Assembly: GCF_040796495.1 (NCBI RefSeq)
Contig: NZ_JBFNQN010000009.1
Coordinates: forward strand, 184,448-248,447
Direction: 5' to 3'
Source of the DNA: Kineococcus endophyticus
GTDB taxonomy: Bacteria > Actinomycetota > Actinomycetes > Actinomycetales > Kineococcaceae
Length of the DNA: 64,000 nucleotides
Below the pieces are notes generated by a model. The model did not search any database. It was not told where the DNA came from and saw nothing but the letters and a program-made list of their open reading frames with translations. This document shows, in pieces, positions 7,344 through 14,779 of the stretch. Position numbers and translations under genes: made by a program. Position 1 is the first letter of the stretch. Each line of letters opens with the position of its first letter.

Positions 7344-9590
7344 TCAGGCGCCCGAGCCACCACCGGGCTGGAGCACGCCGTTGGCGAACAACTGGTACGG
7401 CGCGTAGCCCGGTGCCGTCTCGGTCGGGTCGTCCGCGGTGACGAGGACGGCCGCGACGTCGGGCGTGAACCCGAGGGCGAGCTTCACGGGAGCCACGGTC
7501 TTCCAGCCCCACGGCGTGGAGACCGTCGGCAGCTTGACCACGGAGACGTGCTTCTCGTCGTACCCCACGAGCTGGACGGTCCAGCCCGCCACCGGGACGG
7601 GGCGGGCCTGCGTCAGCGACTTCCACGTCGACAGGTCCCCGGCGTCGGCCACCGGGTTCCCGCCCACGCTCACCGAGGTCACCGTGACACCCGGGTTCGA
7701 GACGCCTCCGTCGGTGACGTAGCGCAGGGCCACGTCGACGGTCTGGCCCGCGAACCGGGAGGCGTCGAAGGTCTTCTCACCCTGGAAGGTGCCGGACAGG
7801 CCGCCGGTCGTCTCGTCGGCCCCGTCGGTCGGCAGGTTGACCCACGTGCCCGTGGCGGTGTCGTAGACCTGGACGTAGAAGTAGTCGTAGCCCTCCTCGG
7901 TGTCCAGGTCGAGGCCCAGCGTCACCGTCGGGGCCGCGGCCGGGATCTCGAACGTCCGCACCACGGCGCGGTCGAGGTTGTCCCCGCTGCCGGAGACGAG
8001 GTTCCCGTCCTCCGCGGTCCACTCCACGGGCGACACGGGGTAGTTCTTCGCCCCCGTGAAGTCGACGAGACCGTCGGTCAGCCAGCCGTCGAGGGTGCGC
8101 AGCCGGACGTAGTCGGCGCCGTTGACCGGCGCGCCGGGCGAGTCGTACGCCTGCGGCGTGTCCCAGTTGACCTTCGCCGACAGCGAGGACGTGGTGAGCC
8201 GACCGGTGTTGCCGCGCTTGACCTTCGCCCCGTCGTCGATCGCGGCGTCGACCGCGTTCATGGCGAGGAAGTCGTGGACGACGTCGGTCGCCTTCACGCG
8301 GTGACCCGTCTGGTCCAGGACCGTCTGCAGCCCCACGAGCCCGTTGTCCGGTTCGTTGTGCAGGGCCTTCATGAACTCCTCCCCACCGAAGTGGTCGTAG
8401 AGGTAGAACATGAACGCGTACGTGGCCCCGTAGTCGGCGAGGGTCTCCGGGTCACCCTGGTCGCCCCACTGCGTGAGGGACTGCTCCGGCCCGCCGAAGC
8501 TCTCCTGCGGGTTCCAGCCGTAGAACGTCGCGAGGTGGTTGTCGGCCGCGGGGTCGTCCAGCGGGATGCTCGGGTCGACGTAGCCGACAAGGGTCTGCGC
8601 CCAGTCGGACAGGCCCTCGTTGACCCAGTTCACCTCGTCGGGGTCGGCGTAGTACTCCAGCAGGTGCTGGTACTCGTGGGCGAAGGTGCCCTCGTAGGTG
8701 CGGGGGCTCGCCTCGCCGAGGCCGGGCCGGCCCAGGTACTCCGCGCACGCCAGGTAGTCGGGGTCGGCGGAGTCGTCCGGCGGGTTGGTGCCGGTGCGGT
8801 GCAGCCAGTCGAACCCGTCGATCGTCATGACGTTGCGGTCGAGGAGCTCGTTGAACGTCGAGAAGAAGAACCCGGCGATGTACGTGCGGCCGTTGACGTT
8901 CGTCGGGTCGTAGTAGTTCTGGTCGCGCACGTTGTCGATGAGCGCGACGGTGCGGTCGCCCTTGCCGACCCAGTAGTCCTCGGGGTAGCCGGCGTCGGGG
9001 AACACCTCGTCCATGACGCCCTTGGTGCCGTCGCGGTCCGGGGCGACGGAGAAGGCCTCGGACTCCTTCGGCAGCACGTTCTCGTCGAACTCGTCGGCGA
9101 AGGTCTGCGCCTGCTCGTCGGTGACCTGCGTCAGGGCACCGTCGTCGAGGACGTTGCGGCAGTCGCCGTCGGGGAAGCTCAGGTCGTCGGCGACCCAGAC
9201 CTCGATGTGGTCGCCCAGACCGCGCAGCGTGTAGCCGCGGACGTCGATGCCGCCCGTGACCTCCTCGCCGTCGGGGGTGACGCCGCCGTCGATGAGGGAG
9301 AGCCAGTCCTTCTGCTCCCCGACCTGCAGGTCGGAGCCGTCGGACCCGCCCTGCGGGCTGGACAGCGTGCTGCGCCCCTGCGCGTCCAGCGTCGCGGCCG
9401 CGGTGGCCGTGAACGGCAGCGGCGCACCGCCCTTGTAGTCGCCGTCGACGAGCCGGACGTCCGTCGGCACGTTCTGCCGGGCCGGGGTGGGGGCGGGCGC
9501 GGCGGACGCCGCGGTGGCCGGGACGGCGAGCGCCGTCGCCGAGAGCGCGGCGAGGGCGAACAGCCCTCCGCGCCGTGGGTTCATCCCCAT
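7344..9590 (-). CDS. Secreted zinc metalloprotease, HEXXH type (immune-inhibitor-A-like)
   Basis: A 748-residue exported protein. The signal peptide runs to about residue 35 (PRRGG, hydrophobic stretch, ASA-AP). The zinc motif HEYQH is at 305-309, and NEGLSDW places a Glu at 325 as probable third ligand, a gluzincin arrangement as in M30/M6-like secreted peptidases. The C-terminal half carries beta-rich segments (for example VQVYDTATGTWVNLP, GWTVQLVGYDEKHVSVVKLP) like the choice-of-anchor domains of immune inhibitor A proteins. The ATG at 9590 is preferred over upstream starts because GGAGG lies 8 bases before it. Many homologues are labelled peptidase M6, but the zinc site here is not the classical M6 one. 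Confidence 0.75.
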   Translation of the reverse strand: MGMNPRRGGLFALAALSATALAVPATAASAAPAPTPARQNVPTDVRLVDGDYKGGAPLPFTATAAATLDAQGRSTLSSPQGGSDGSDLQVGEQKDWLSLIDGGVTPDGEEVTGGIDVRGYTLRGLGDHIEVWVADDLSFPDGDCRNVLDDGALTQVTDEQAQTFADEFDENVLPKESEAFSVAPDRDGTKGVMDEVFPDAGYPEDYWVGKGDRTVALIDNVRDQNYYDPTNVNGRTYIAGFFFSTFNELLDRNVMTIDGFDWLHRTGTNPPDDSADPDYLACAEYLGRPGLGEASPRTYEGTFAHEYQHLLEYYADPDEVNWVNEGLSDWAQTLVGYVDPSIPLDDPAADNHLATFYGWNPQESFGGPEQSLTQWGDQGDPETLADYGATYAFMFYLYDHFGGEEFMKALHNEPDNGLVGLQTVLDQTGHRVKATDVVHDFLAMNAVDAAIDDGAKVKRGNTGRLTTSSLSAKVNWDTPQAYDSPGAPVNGADYVRLRTLDGWLTDGLVDFTGAKNYPVSPVEWTAEDGNLVSGSGDNLDRAVVRTFEIPAAAPTVTLGLDLDTEEGYDYFYVQVYDTATGTWVNLPTDGADETTGGLSGTFQGEKTFDASRFAGQTVDVALRYVTDGGVSNPGVTVTSVSVGGNPVADAGDLSTWKSLTQARPVPVAGWTVQLVGYDEKHVSVVKLPTVSTPWGWKTVAPVKLALGFTPDVAAVLVTADDPTETAPGYAPYQLFANGVLQPGGGSGA

Positions 9591-9678
9591 GCGAGGTTCC
9601 TCCGTGGTCGAACGGTGCGTGCTCAGCGTGAGCTTCCACCACTCACAGCCGCCCCACAAGAGTCGGCGGCCCCCGAGT

Positions 9679-9693
9679 TCGACAGACTGTCGA
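9679..9693. promoter_or_regulatory. Palindrome abutting the tyrosine-phosphatase start
   Basis: TCGACAG-A-CTGTCGA is a perfect 7+1+7 inverted repeat ending one base before GTG 9695, where a ribosome site would be expected and no clear one is seen. It could be an operator or a start-region hairpin. It does not match the actinobacterial LexA box. Confidence 0.35.
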
Positions 9694-9694
9694 G

Positions 9695-10222
9695 GTGAGC
9701 ACCGACCCCGGGAACACCGAACCGCTGCGCGTGATGACCGTCTGCACGGGCAACATCTGCCGCTCCCCCATGGCCGAGGTCGTCCTGCGCGACCGCTTCC
9801 GCGCGGCCGGGCTCGACGAGCGCGTCGTCGTGGACTCCTCGGGCATCTCCGACGAGGAGCACGGCAACCCCGTCGACCCGCGGGCGGCGAGCGTCCTGCG
9901 CGAGCACGGCTACGAGGTGCCCCGGCACCGGGCCCACCAGGTCACGCGCGAGGAGATCGCGCACCGGGACCTGCTGCTGGCCATGACGTCGCGGCACGCT
10001 CGGTGGTTGCGGACGCAGGCGCCGGACGAGGACGCGGCGGCGCGGGTCCGGATGTACCGGTCCTTCGACCCCTCCGCCCCCGGCCTGGACACGGTGGACG
10101 AGGCCGACCTCGACATCGACGACCCCTGGTACGGCGGCCGGGAGGACTTCGAGCGCACGCTGGCGCAGGTGGAGGCCGCGGCGGACGCGGTCGTCGAGCA
10201 CGTCCGCCGCCTGCTCGGGTAG
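9695..10222 (+). CDS. Low-molecular-weight protein-tyrosine phosphatase
   Basis: A 175-residue cytosolic enzyme. The P-loop CTGNICRS has the catalytic Cys17 and Arg23 of the LMW-PTP signature, and the general-acid Asp143 lies in DPWYGG near the C-terminus. Length and both motifs fit bacterial LMW-PTPs, which dephosphorylate tyrosine kinases or protein-arginine phosphate. The GTG start sits against a perfect palindrome. The gene is divergent from the metalloprotease and unlinked to a kinase here, so its partner is unknown. Confidence 0.9.
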   Translation: MSTDPGNTEPLRVMTVCTGNICRSPMAEVVLRDRFRAAGLDERVVVDSSGISDEEHGNPVDPRAASVLREHGYEVPRHRAHQVTREEIAHRDLLLAMTSRHARWLRTQAPDEDAAARVRMYRSFDPSAPGLDTVDEADLDIDDPWYGGREDFERTLAQVEAAADAVVEHVRRLLG

Positions 10223-10227
10223 CCGGC

Positions 10228-11226
10228 TCAGAGCGCCTTGGTGCGCAGCACGTCGCCGTGCACCCGCACGTACCCGGCGCGTTCGTACAGACCGACCGCG
10301 CCGGAGGGGTTCTCGCTGTCGACGTCGAGGCTGACGGCGGCCGTGCCGACCTCGCGCGCCCGCCGCGCCACGGCCGCGAGCAGCACCTGGGCCAGGCCGC
10401 GGCCGCGGTGCTCGCGCCGCACGCCGAGGTTGCCGAGGTCGGCCTGGGCGAACCCCAGAGCCGGCCAGTCGGACTCGTGCGCGTAGACGTTCGCGTACGC
10501 GACGAGGTCCCCGTCCCCCTCGGAGGCGGCGTCGAGGAGGCCGAAGCTCCACGCGGGCCGGAAGTCGGGGTTGCCGACGACGAACCGCTCCCAGTCGGCC
10601 TCGGTGAGCGGCTGCGAGCCCCAGTGGTCGGCGAACACCGCGTTGTGCAGGTCGCGCAGCCCGGCCGTCCCGTGCTCGTCGAAGCGGACGAGACGGAACC
10701 CCTCGGGCACCTGCGGCGCAGGCGGTTCCGCCCCCTCGGGCAGCGCGCGCCGCATGGTGCTGAAGTACCGCAGAGGGCTCAGCCCGGCGCGGGCGCACAG
10801 CCGGGCGACGTCGTCGCGGTGGTCGGGGGCCCACACCTGCAGGTCGGCGGTGACCTCCCGGCCGAGTTCCCGGCGCCGCCGGGCGACGCGGTCGCGCGCC
10901 GCCGACTCCCCCCAGGCCAGCAGGGCCCGCCCGACGCCCCGACCCCGCCAGCCGGGGTCGACGACGCCGTCGCACGGCAGGCGCAGGTGCTCGAGGTCAC
11001 CCAGCCGCAGTTCCACCACGGCGACCGCGCGCAGGACACCGTCGGCGTCGACACCCCCCAGGCTCTGGGTCGAAGCGTCGAAGCCGTCCGCGGTCAGGCT
11101 GCGCCGCAACCACTCCGCGGAGTCGCGCACGTGCGGGCGGTCGACGGCGGCGGCGCGGTCGAGCAGGTCGACCCAGGCGGGGACGTCGTCGGGCGTCAGC
11201 GGGCGGCAGGTCAGTCCGGGCAGCAC
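10228..11226 (-). CDS. Tandem GNAT acetyltransferase (mycothiol-synthase-like layout)
   Basis: A 332-residue protein with two acetyltransferase folds. The N-terminal one has DPGWRGRGVGRALLAWGE near residue 85. The C-terminal one has LGVRREHRGRGLAQVLLAAV near 265 and ends in NPSGAVGLYERAGY. The RGRG(L/V)(G/A) acetyl-CoA loops are intact in both. This layout is shared by mycothiol synthase (MshD) and many uncharacterised actinobacterial enzymes; nothing nearby links it to mycothiol, so I leave it unnamed. GTG 11226 is chosen because longer starts would run into the ogt gene. It is the last of three minus-strand genes. Confidence 0.75.
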   Translation of the reverse strand: MLPGLTCRPLTPDDVPAWVDLLDRAAAVDRPHVRDSAEWLRRSLTADGFDASTQSLGGVDADGVLRAVAVVELRLGDLEHLRLPCDGVVDPGWRGRGVGRALLAWGESAARDRVARRRRELGREVTADLQVWAPDHRDDVARLCARAGLSPLRYFSTMRRALPEGAEPPAPQVPEGFRLVRFDEHGTAGLRDLHNAVFADHWGSQPLTEADWERFVVGNPDFRPAWSFGLLDAASEGDGDLVAYANVYAHESDWPALGFAQADLGNLGVRREHRGRGLAQVLLAAVARRAREVGTAAVSLDVDSENPSGAVGLYERAGYVRVHGDVLRTKAL

Positions 11227-11251
11227 GCCGCCCAGCGTCCCAGACCCGGGC

Positions 11252-11740
11252 TCAGAACAGCCGCTCGTCGGCCGACTGCTCGAGGTCGAGGAGGAACCGC
11301 TTGCGCCACAGACCACCCGCGTAACCGACGAGGTCCCCGTCGCGCCCCACGACGCGGTGGCACGGGACGACGATCGACAGCGGGTTGCGGCCGTTGGCCA
11401 GGCCCACGGCCTGGGAGTGGCCGACCCCGCCGAGGGTGCGGGCGATCTCGCCGTAGGTCGTCGTGGTGCCGTGCGGGATCCGGGTCAGGGCCTCCCAGAC
11501 GCGCCGGCTGAAGGCGTCGCCGGGCGGGTCCAGCGGCAGGTCGAACGCGGTGCGCGCGCCCGCGAAGTACTCCGCCAGCTGTCCCGCCACGTCCCCGAAG
11601 GCCGCGTCGTCGCGCTCGTCCTCGGCGTCGACGCGGGCCCCGCCGCGGTGGTCGGCGAACCAGACGCCCGCCAGGCCCCGGTCCGTCCGGGCGACCGTGA
11701 GGTCCCCCAGCGGCGACGGGACCACCCCCCAGGTGCGCAC
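11252..11740 (-). CDS. ogt: Methylated-DNA--protein-cysteine methyltransferase
   Basis: A 162-residue DNA-repair protein that removes alkyl groups from O6-methylguanine in one suicide step. The active-site IVVPCHRVVG has Cys127, and TTYGEIARTLG and GLANGRNPLS upstream form the DNA-binding and Asn-hinge region. The N-terminal domain is the short Ogt type without an Ada zinc domain. It lies 11 bases downstream of the YdeI-like gene on the same strand and 25 bases before the GNAT, so the three may be co-transcribed. Confidence 0.93.
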   Translation of the reverse strand: MRTWGVVPSPLGDLTVARTDRGLAGVWFADHRGGARVDAEDERDDAAFGDVAGQLAEYFAGARTAFDLPLDPPGDAFSRRVWEALTRIPHGTTTTYGEIARTLGGVGHSQAVGLANGRNPLSIVVPCHRVVGRDGDLVGYAGGLWRKRFLLDLEQSADERLF

Positions 11741-11751
11741 CGTCCCGCCCC

Positions 11752-12189
11752 TCAGCCCGCCAGCCCCGCGACGACCTTCTCCACCCGGCGGGCCCGTGTC
11801 GCCTCGGCCTTGGCGCCCTCGACCGACGTCACGTGCGCCTTGCGCTGCGACGGGGAGAGGGCGTCGAAGGCGGCGCGGACCCCGGCGTCCTCCAGGGCGC
11901 GGGCGAGGTCGTCGGGCACCTCGACGGTGCTCGGGGCGGTGTCGAGCTCGAGGACCACCTCCAGGACGTCACCGGCGGCGACGCCCGCGGCGGCCCGTTC
12001 CTGCGCGCTCACCGGGACGAGCGCACGACCGCCCATGACGCCGACGGTCGTGCGGTAGGTGTGTCCGCCCAGCGTCACGACGACCGCGGGACGGCGGCCC
12101 CCGCCGAGCTCCTCGAGGACCTCCGGCGGCACTTCGAGCCCGGTCGCCGTCTTGCCGTGCAGGCCGAGCGTGGTGGTGAAGACCGGCAC
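11752..12189 (-). CDS. YdeI-like / DUF1905-domain protein
   Basis: A 145-residue cytosolic protein. Residues 1-90 form a small beta-barrel of DUF1905 type (VTLGGHTYRTTVGVMGG, LVPVSAQERAAAGV, DVLEVVLELD). Residues 95-145 contain the YdeI/OmpD-associated tail with FDALSPSQRKAHV and a run of basic helices. The function of this family is unknown. GTG 12189 has GGGAGG five bases upstream. It is the first gene of the ogt cluster. Confidence 0.8.
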   Translation of the reverse strand: MPVFTTTLGLHGKTATGLEVPPEVLEELGGGRRPAVVVTLGGHTYRTTVGVMGGRALVPVSAQERAAAGVAAGDVLEVVLELDTAPSTVEVPDDLARALEDAGVRAAFDALSPSQRKAHVTSVEGAKAEATRARRVEKVVAGLAG

Positions 12190-12302
12190 ATCAACCTCCC
12201 GTCACGTCACAGTGACCCCGTGTTGCACGAGGCGCATTCCGCGGTGCATCGTGTCGCAGTTCGTCCCCGATGGTGGGGACTTCCGGGGAAGGTCACGCTC
12301 GC

Positions 12303-13208
12303 ATGGGTGGCGTCGCGTACGTCGTCATGGCCCACACCGGTCCGGCCGAGGTCGCGGCCCGCGTGCGCCGCGTCCGGCAGCTGTCGCCGCTGGCGCACGT
12401 CCTCGTCCGGTCGGCGGGGACGCTCCTGTCCGACCAGGACGCGGCCGATCTCGGGATCGCCCTGCTGCGCAGCGAGATCCGGGTGCGGTGGGGGGACTGG
12501 TCGCTCACCGCCGCGGCCGTGGAGGCCCTCACCACGGCCCAGCGCCTGTGGGACCCCGACCACGTCGTGCTCGTCTCCGGTCAGGACCACCCGGTGACCG
12601 ACCTCGCGGCGTGGGAGTCCGGGCTCGTGGGCGTCGACGCCGTCCTGCGCCGCGACCCCCGGGACCACTCCCGCCGGTGGCGGTCGTGCTGGCACGTCCT
12701 GCCGGCCCAGGACGCCCTCGGCCCGGTCTGGGCGGGGCTGGCCGGCGCGACGCGACGCCTCCCCCTGCCCACCGGGGTGAGCCGCGCGGGCGAGCGCACG
12801 TGGGTCGCCCACCACCCGCGCCCGGAGCCCCCGCCGCTGCCCTACGTCAAGGGGTCGTTCTGGTGCGTGCTGTCCCGCGCCGCGCTCTGCGCCGTCGCCG
12901 AGGCCGCGTCCGACCCCGACGTCGGCGGCTGGTTCGCCACGACGCTCCTGCCGGACGAGGCGTTCGTGCACTCCGTGCTGGCCGCGCGGCCGGACCTGCG
13001 GACGGTCGCGGGCGCCACGTCGTTCACGGTCTTCCCGACGGTGGGGTCCGCCCACCCCCGAGGCCTGGGCGCCGACGACGCCGACGCGGCGCTGGCCAGC
13101 GGAGCGCCGTTCGCCCGCAAGGTCGCCGTCGTGCAGGACGAGTTCACGCGGCGCGTCGACGCGGCGGTCGACGCGCTCGCGCGCGCGTCCCTCAGGCCGC
13201 CAGCTTGA
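12303..13208 (+). CDS. GT14-like (core-2/I-branching) glycosyltransferase
   Basis: A 301-residue protein without signal or membrane span. It opens with VAYVVMAHTGPAEVAARVRR, then has VVLVSGQDHPV near residue 95, KGSFWCVLSRAAL near 183 and LPDEAFVHSVLA near 215; these are the hallmarks of the branching beta-1,6-N-acetylglucosaminyltransferase fold (GT14, PF02485). In bacteria such enzymes decorate capsules or glycans, but the acceptor is unknown. ATG 12303 is chosen for the GGGGAAGG upstream; an in-frame ATG at 12270 is possible. The 3' end overlaps the convergent mqo by 17 bases. Confidence 0.75.
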   Translation: MGGVAYVVMAHTGPAEVAARVRRVRQLSPLAHVLVRSAGTLLSDQDAADLGIALLRSEIRVRWGDWSLTAAAVEALTTAQRLWDPDHVVLVSGQDHPVTDLAAWESGLVGVDAVLRRDPRDHSRRWRSCWHVLPAQDALGPVWAGLAGATRRLPLPTGVSRAGERTWVAHHPRPEPPPLPYVKGSFWCVLSRAALCAVAEAASDPDVGGWFATTLLPDEAFVHSVLAARPDLRTVAGATSFTVFPTVGSAHPRGLGADDADAALASGAPFARKVAVVQDEFTRRVDAAVDALARASLRPPA

Positions 13209-14664
13209 GGACGTCGGCCGTGCGGGCCAGCGTCTTCGTCAGCAGGTCGTGGTCGTCGGACAGCTTCGTGCCGTAGGAGGGCACCATCGTCCGCAGCCGG
13301 TCGCGCCAGGCGTCCTGGTGGGCCGGGAAGCACTGCGCGAGCAGGCGGAGCATGACGTCGACCGCCGTGGAGGCCCCCGGGGAGGCGCCGAGCAGGGCCG
13401 CCACCGAGCCGTCGGCGGCGTGGACGAGTTCGGTGCCGAACTGCAGGACGCCGCCGCGCGGGCCCTTCTTGATGACCTGCACGCGCTGACCGGCGGTCAG
13501 CAGTTCCCAGTCCTCCGCACGTGCGTCGGGGTAGAACACCCGCAACGCGTCGAGGCGCTGGTCCATCGACTGCACGATCTGCTTGCCCAGGTAGGTCATG
13601 AGCGAGACGTTGTCGCGCGCCACCGCCAGCATCGGCAGCAGGTTGTGCGGCCGGACCGACAGCGGCAGGTCGAGGAACGACCCCTGCTTGAGGAACTTCG
13701 GCGAGAACCCGGCGTAGGGCCCGAACATGAGGGCCTTCTCGCCGTGGGAGTACCGGGTGTCCAAGTGCGGCACCGACATCGGCGGAGCCCCGACCTCGGC
13801 CTGGCCGTAGACCTTGGCGCCGTGCCGGGCGATCACCTCGGGGTTGGTGCAGCGCAGCCACTGCCCGCTGACGGGGAACCCGCCGAAACCCTCGCCCTCA
13901 GGGATCCCGCTGCGCTGCAGCAGGTGCAGGGCGCCGCCTCCGGACCCGACGAAGACGAACGGCGTGGCGACGGCGAAGCTGCCCTCGGAACTCTCCCCCA
14001 CGACCGTCCACCCCGACCCGCGACGGCGCAGGTCCTTCACGGTGTGCCCGGTGAGGAGTTCGACACCCTCCTTCGCCGCCCCCGCGAACAACTGCTTCGT
14101 CAGGGCGCCGAAGTCGACGTCGGTGCCGTTGCGCGAGCGGGTCGCGGCGACGCGTTCGGAGGTGCCGCGGCCCTCCTCCAGCAGGGGCGCCCACTCGGCG
14201 ATGCGCGCGTGGTCGTCGGCCCACTCCATCTCCGCGAAGAGCGGGTGCTTGGACAGGGCCTCGAACCGGGCGTGCAGGAAGTCGACGTCCCCGCCCCGCA
14301 CGAAGCTCATGTGCGGGACCGCGTTGATGAAGTCGCCGGGCGAGGCGAGGACGCCCTTCTCGACGAGGTGGGACCAGAACTGCCGGCTGGACTGGAACTG
14401 CTCGTTGATCGTGACGGCCTTGGCGATGTCGACGGTGCCGTCCGCCTTGGCCGGGGTGTAGTTCAGCTCGCACAGGGCCGAGTGGCCCGTGCCGGCGTTG
14501 TTCCACATGTCCGAGCTCTCGGCCCCGACGGTGTCGAGCTTCTCCAGGACCAGGACCGACCAGTCCGGCTCCAGCTCCGCGATCATCGTCGCGAGGGTGG
14601 CGCTCATGACCCCGCCCCCGATGAGAACTGCGTCGTAGCGGTTCGCTGCGGGCACCGGGCTCAC
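13192..14664 (-). CDS. mqo: Malate:quinone oxidoreductase
   Basis: A 490-residue peripheral membrane FAD enzyme that oxidises malate to oxaloacetate and passes electrons to quinone, serving the TCA cycle and respiratory chain. The N-terminal FAD motif is AVLIGGGVMSATLATMI; LDTVGAESSDMWNNAGTGHSALCELNYTP follows in pieces at about residues 43-70, typical of Mqo. The length matches the family (about 490-500). The start could be GTG 14664 or GTG 14655; the second has better spacing from GAGG. An 18-base inverted repeat lies 84 bases upstream. Malate produced by the glyoxylate shunt at the right end of the window is one source of its substrate. Confidence 0.95.
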   Translation of the reverse strand: MSPVPAANRYDAVLIGGGVMSATLATMIAELEPDWSVLVLEKLDTVGAESSDMWNNAGTGHSALCELNYTPAKADGTVDIAKAVTINEQFQSSRQFWSHLVEKGVLASPGDFINAVPHMSFVRGGDVDFLHARFEALSKHPLFAEMEWADDHARIAEWAPLLEEGRGTSERVAATRSRNGTDVDFGALTKQLFAGAAKEGVELLTGHTVKDLRRRGSGWTVVGESSEGSFAVATPFVFVGSGGGALHLLQRSGIPEGEGFGGFPVSGQWLRCTNPEVIARHGAKVYGQAEVGAPPMSVPHLDTRYSHGEKALMFGPYAGFSPKFLKQGSFLDLPLSVRPHNLLPMLAVARDNVSLMTYLGKQIVQSMDQRLDALRVFYPDARAEDWELLTAGQRVQVIKKGPRGGVLQFGTELVHAADGSVAALLGASPGASTAVDVMLRLLAQCFPAHQDAWRDRLRTMVPSYGTKLSDDHDLLTKTLARTADVLKLAA

Positions 14665-14747
14665 CCTCGTTCATCGTCGACCTGTGGACCACCAGAGGCT
14701 ACGACCTGCGGGGGGTGGGGCGCCGCCCGGGCGGTGCGACGGTGCCC

Positions 14748-14765
14748 CACCTCACACGTGAGGTG
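14748..14765. promoter_or_regulatory. Inverted repeat upstream of mqo
   Basis: CACCTCAC-AC-GTGAGGTG is a perfect 8+2+8 inverted repeat, 84 bases before mqo and 15 bases after the end of the GT39 gene on the same strand. A 2-base centre is poor for an RNA hairpin loop and good for a dimeric regulator, so an operator for mqo is more likely than a terminator. Confidence 0.4.
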
Positions 14766-14779
14766 CGTCTCAGCGTCGG

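Noticed and set aside
7344..9590. Classical M6 immune inhibitor A
   Set aside because: The zinc motif HEYQH with a Glu 20 residues from its first His differs from the M6 HExxHxxGxxH pattern, so the entry is limited to an HEXXH protease with similar overall design.
10228..11226. Firm naming of the tandem GNAT as mshD
   Set aside because: The two-domain layout fits, but no mycothiol gene is nearby and the substrate residues cannot be judged by eye, so only the layout is stated.
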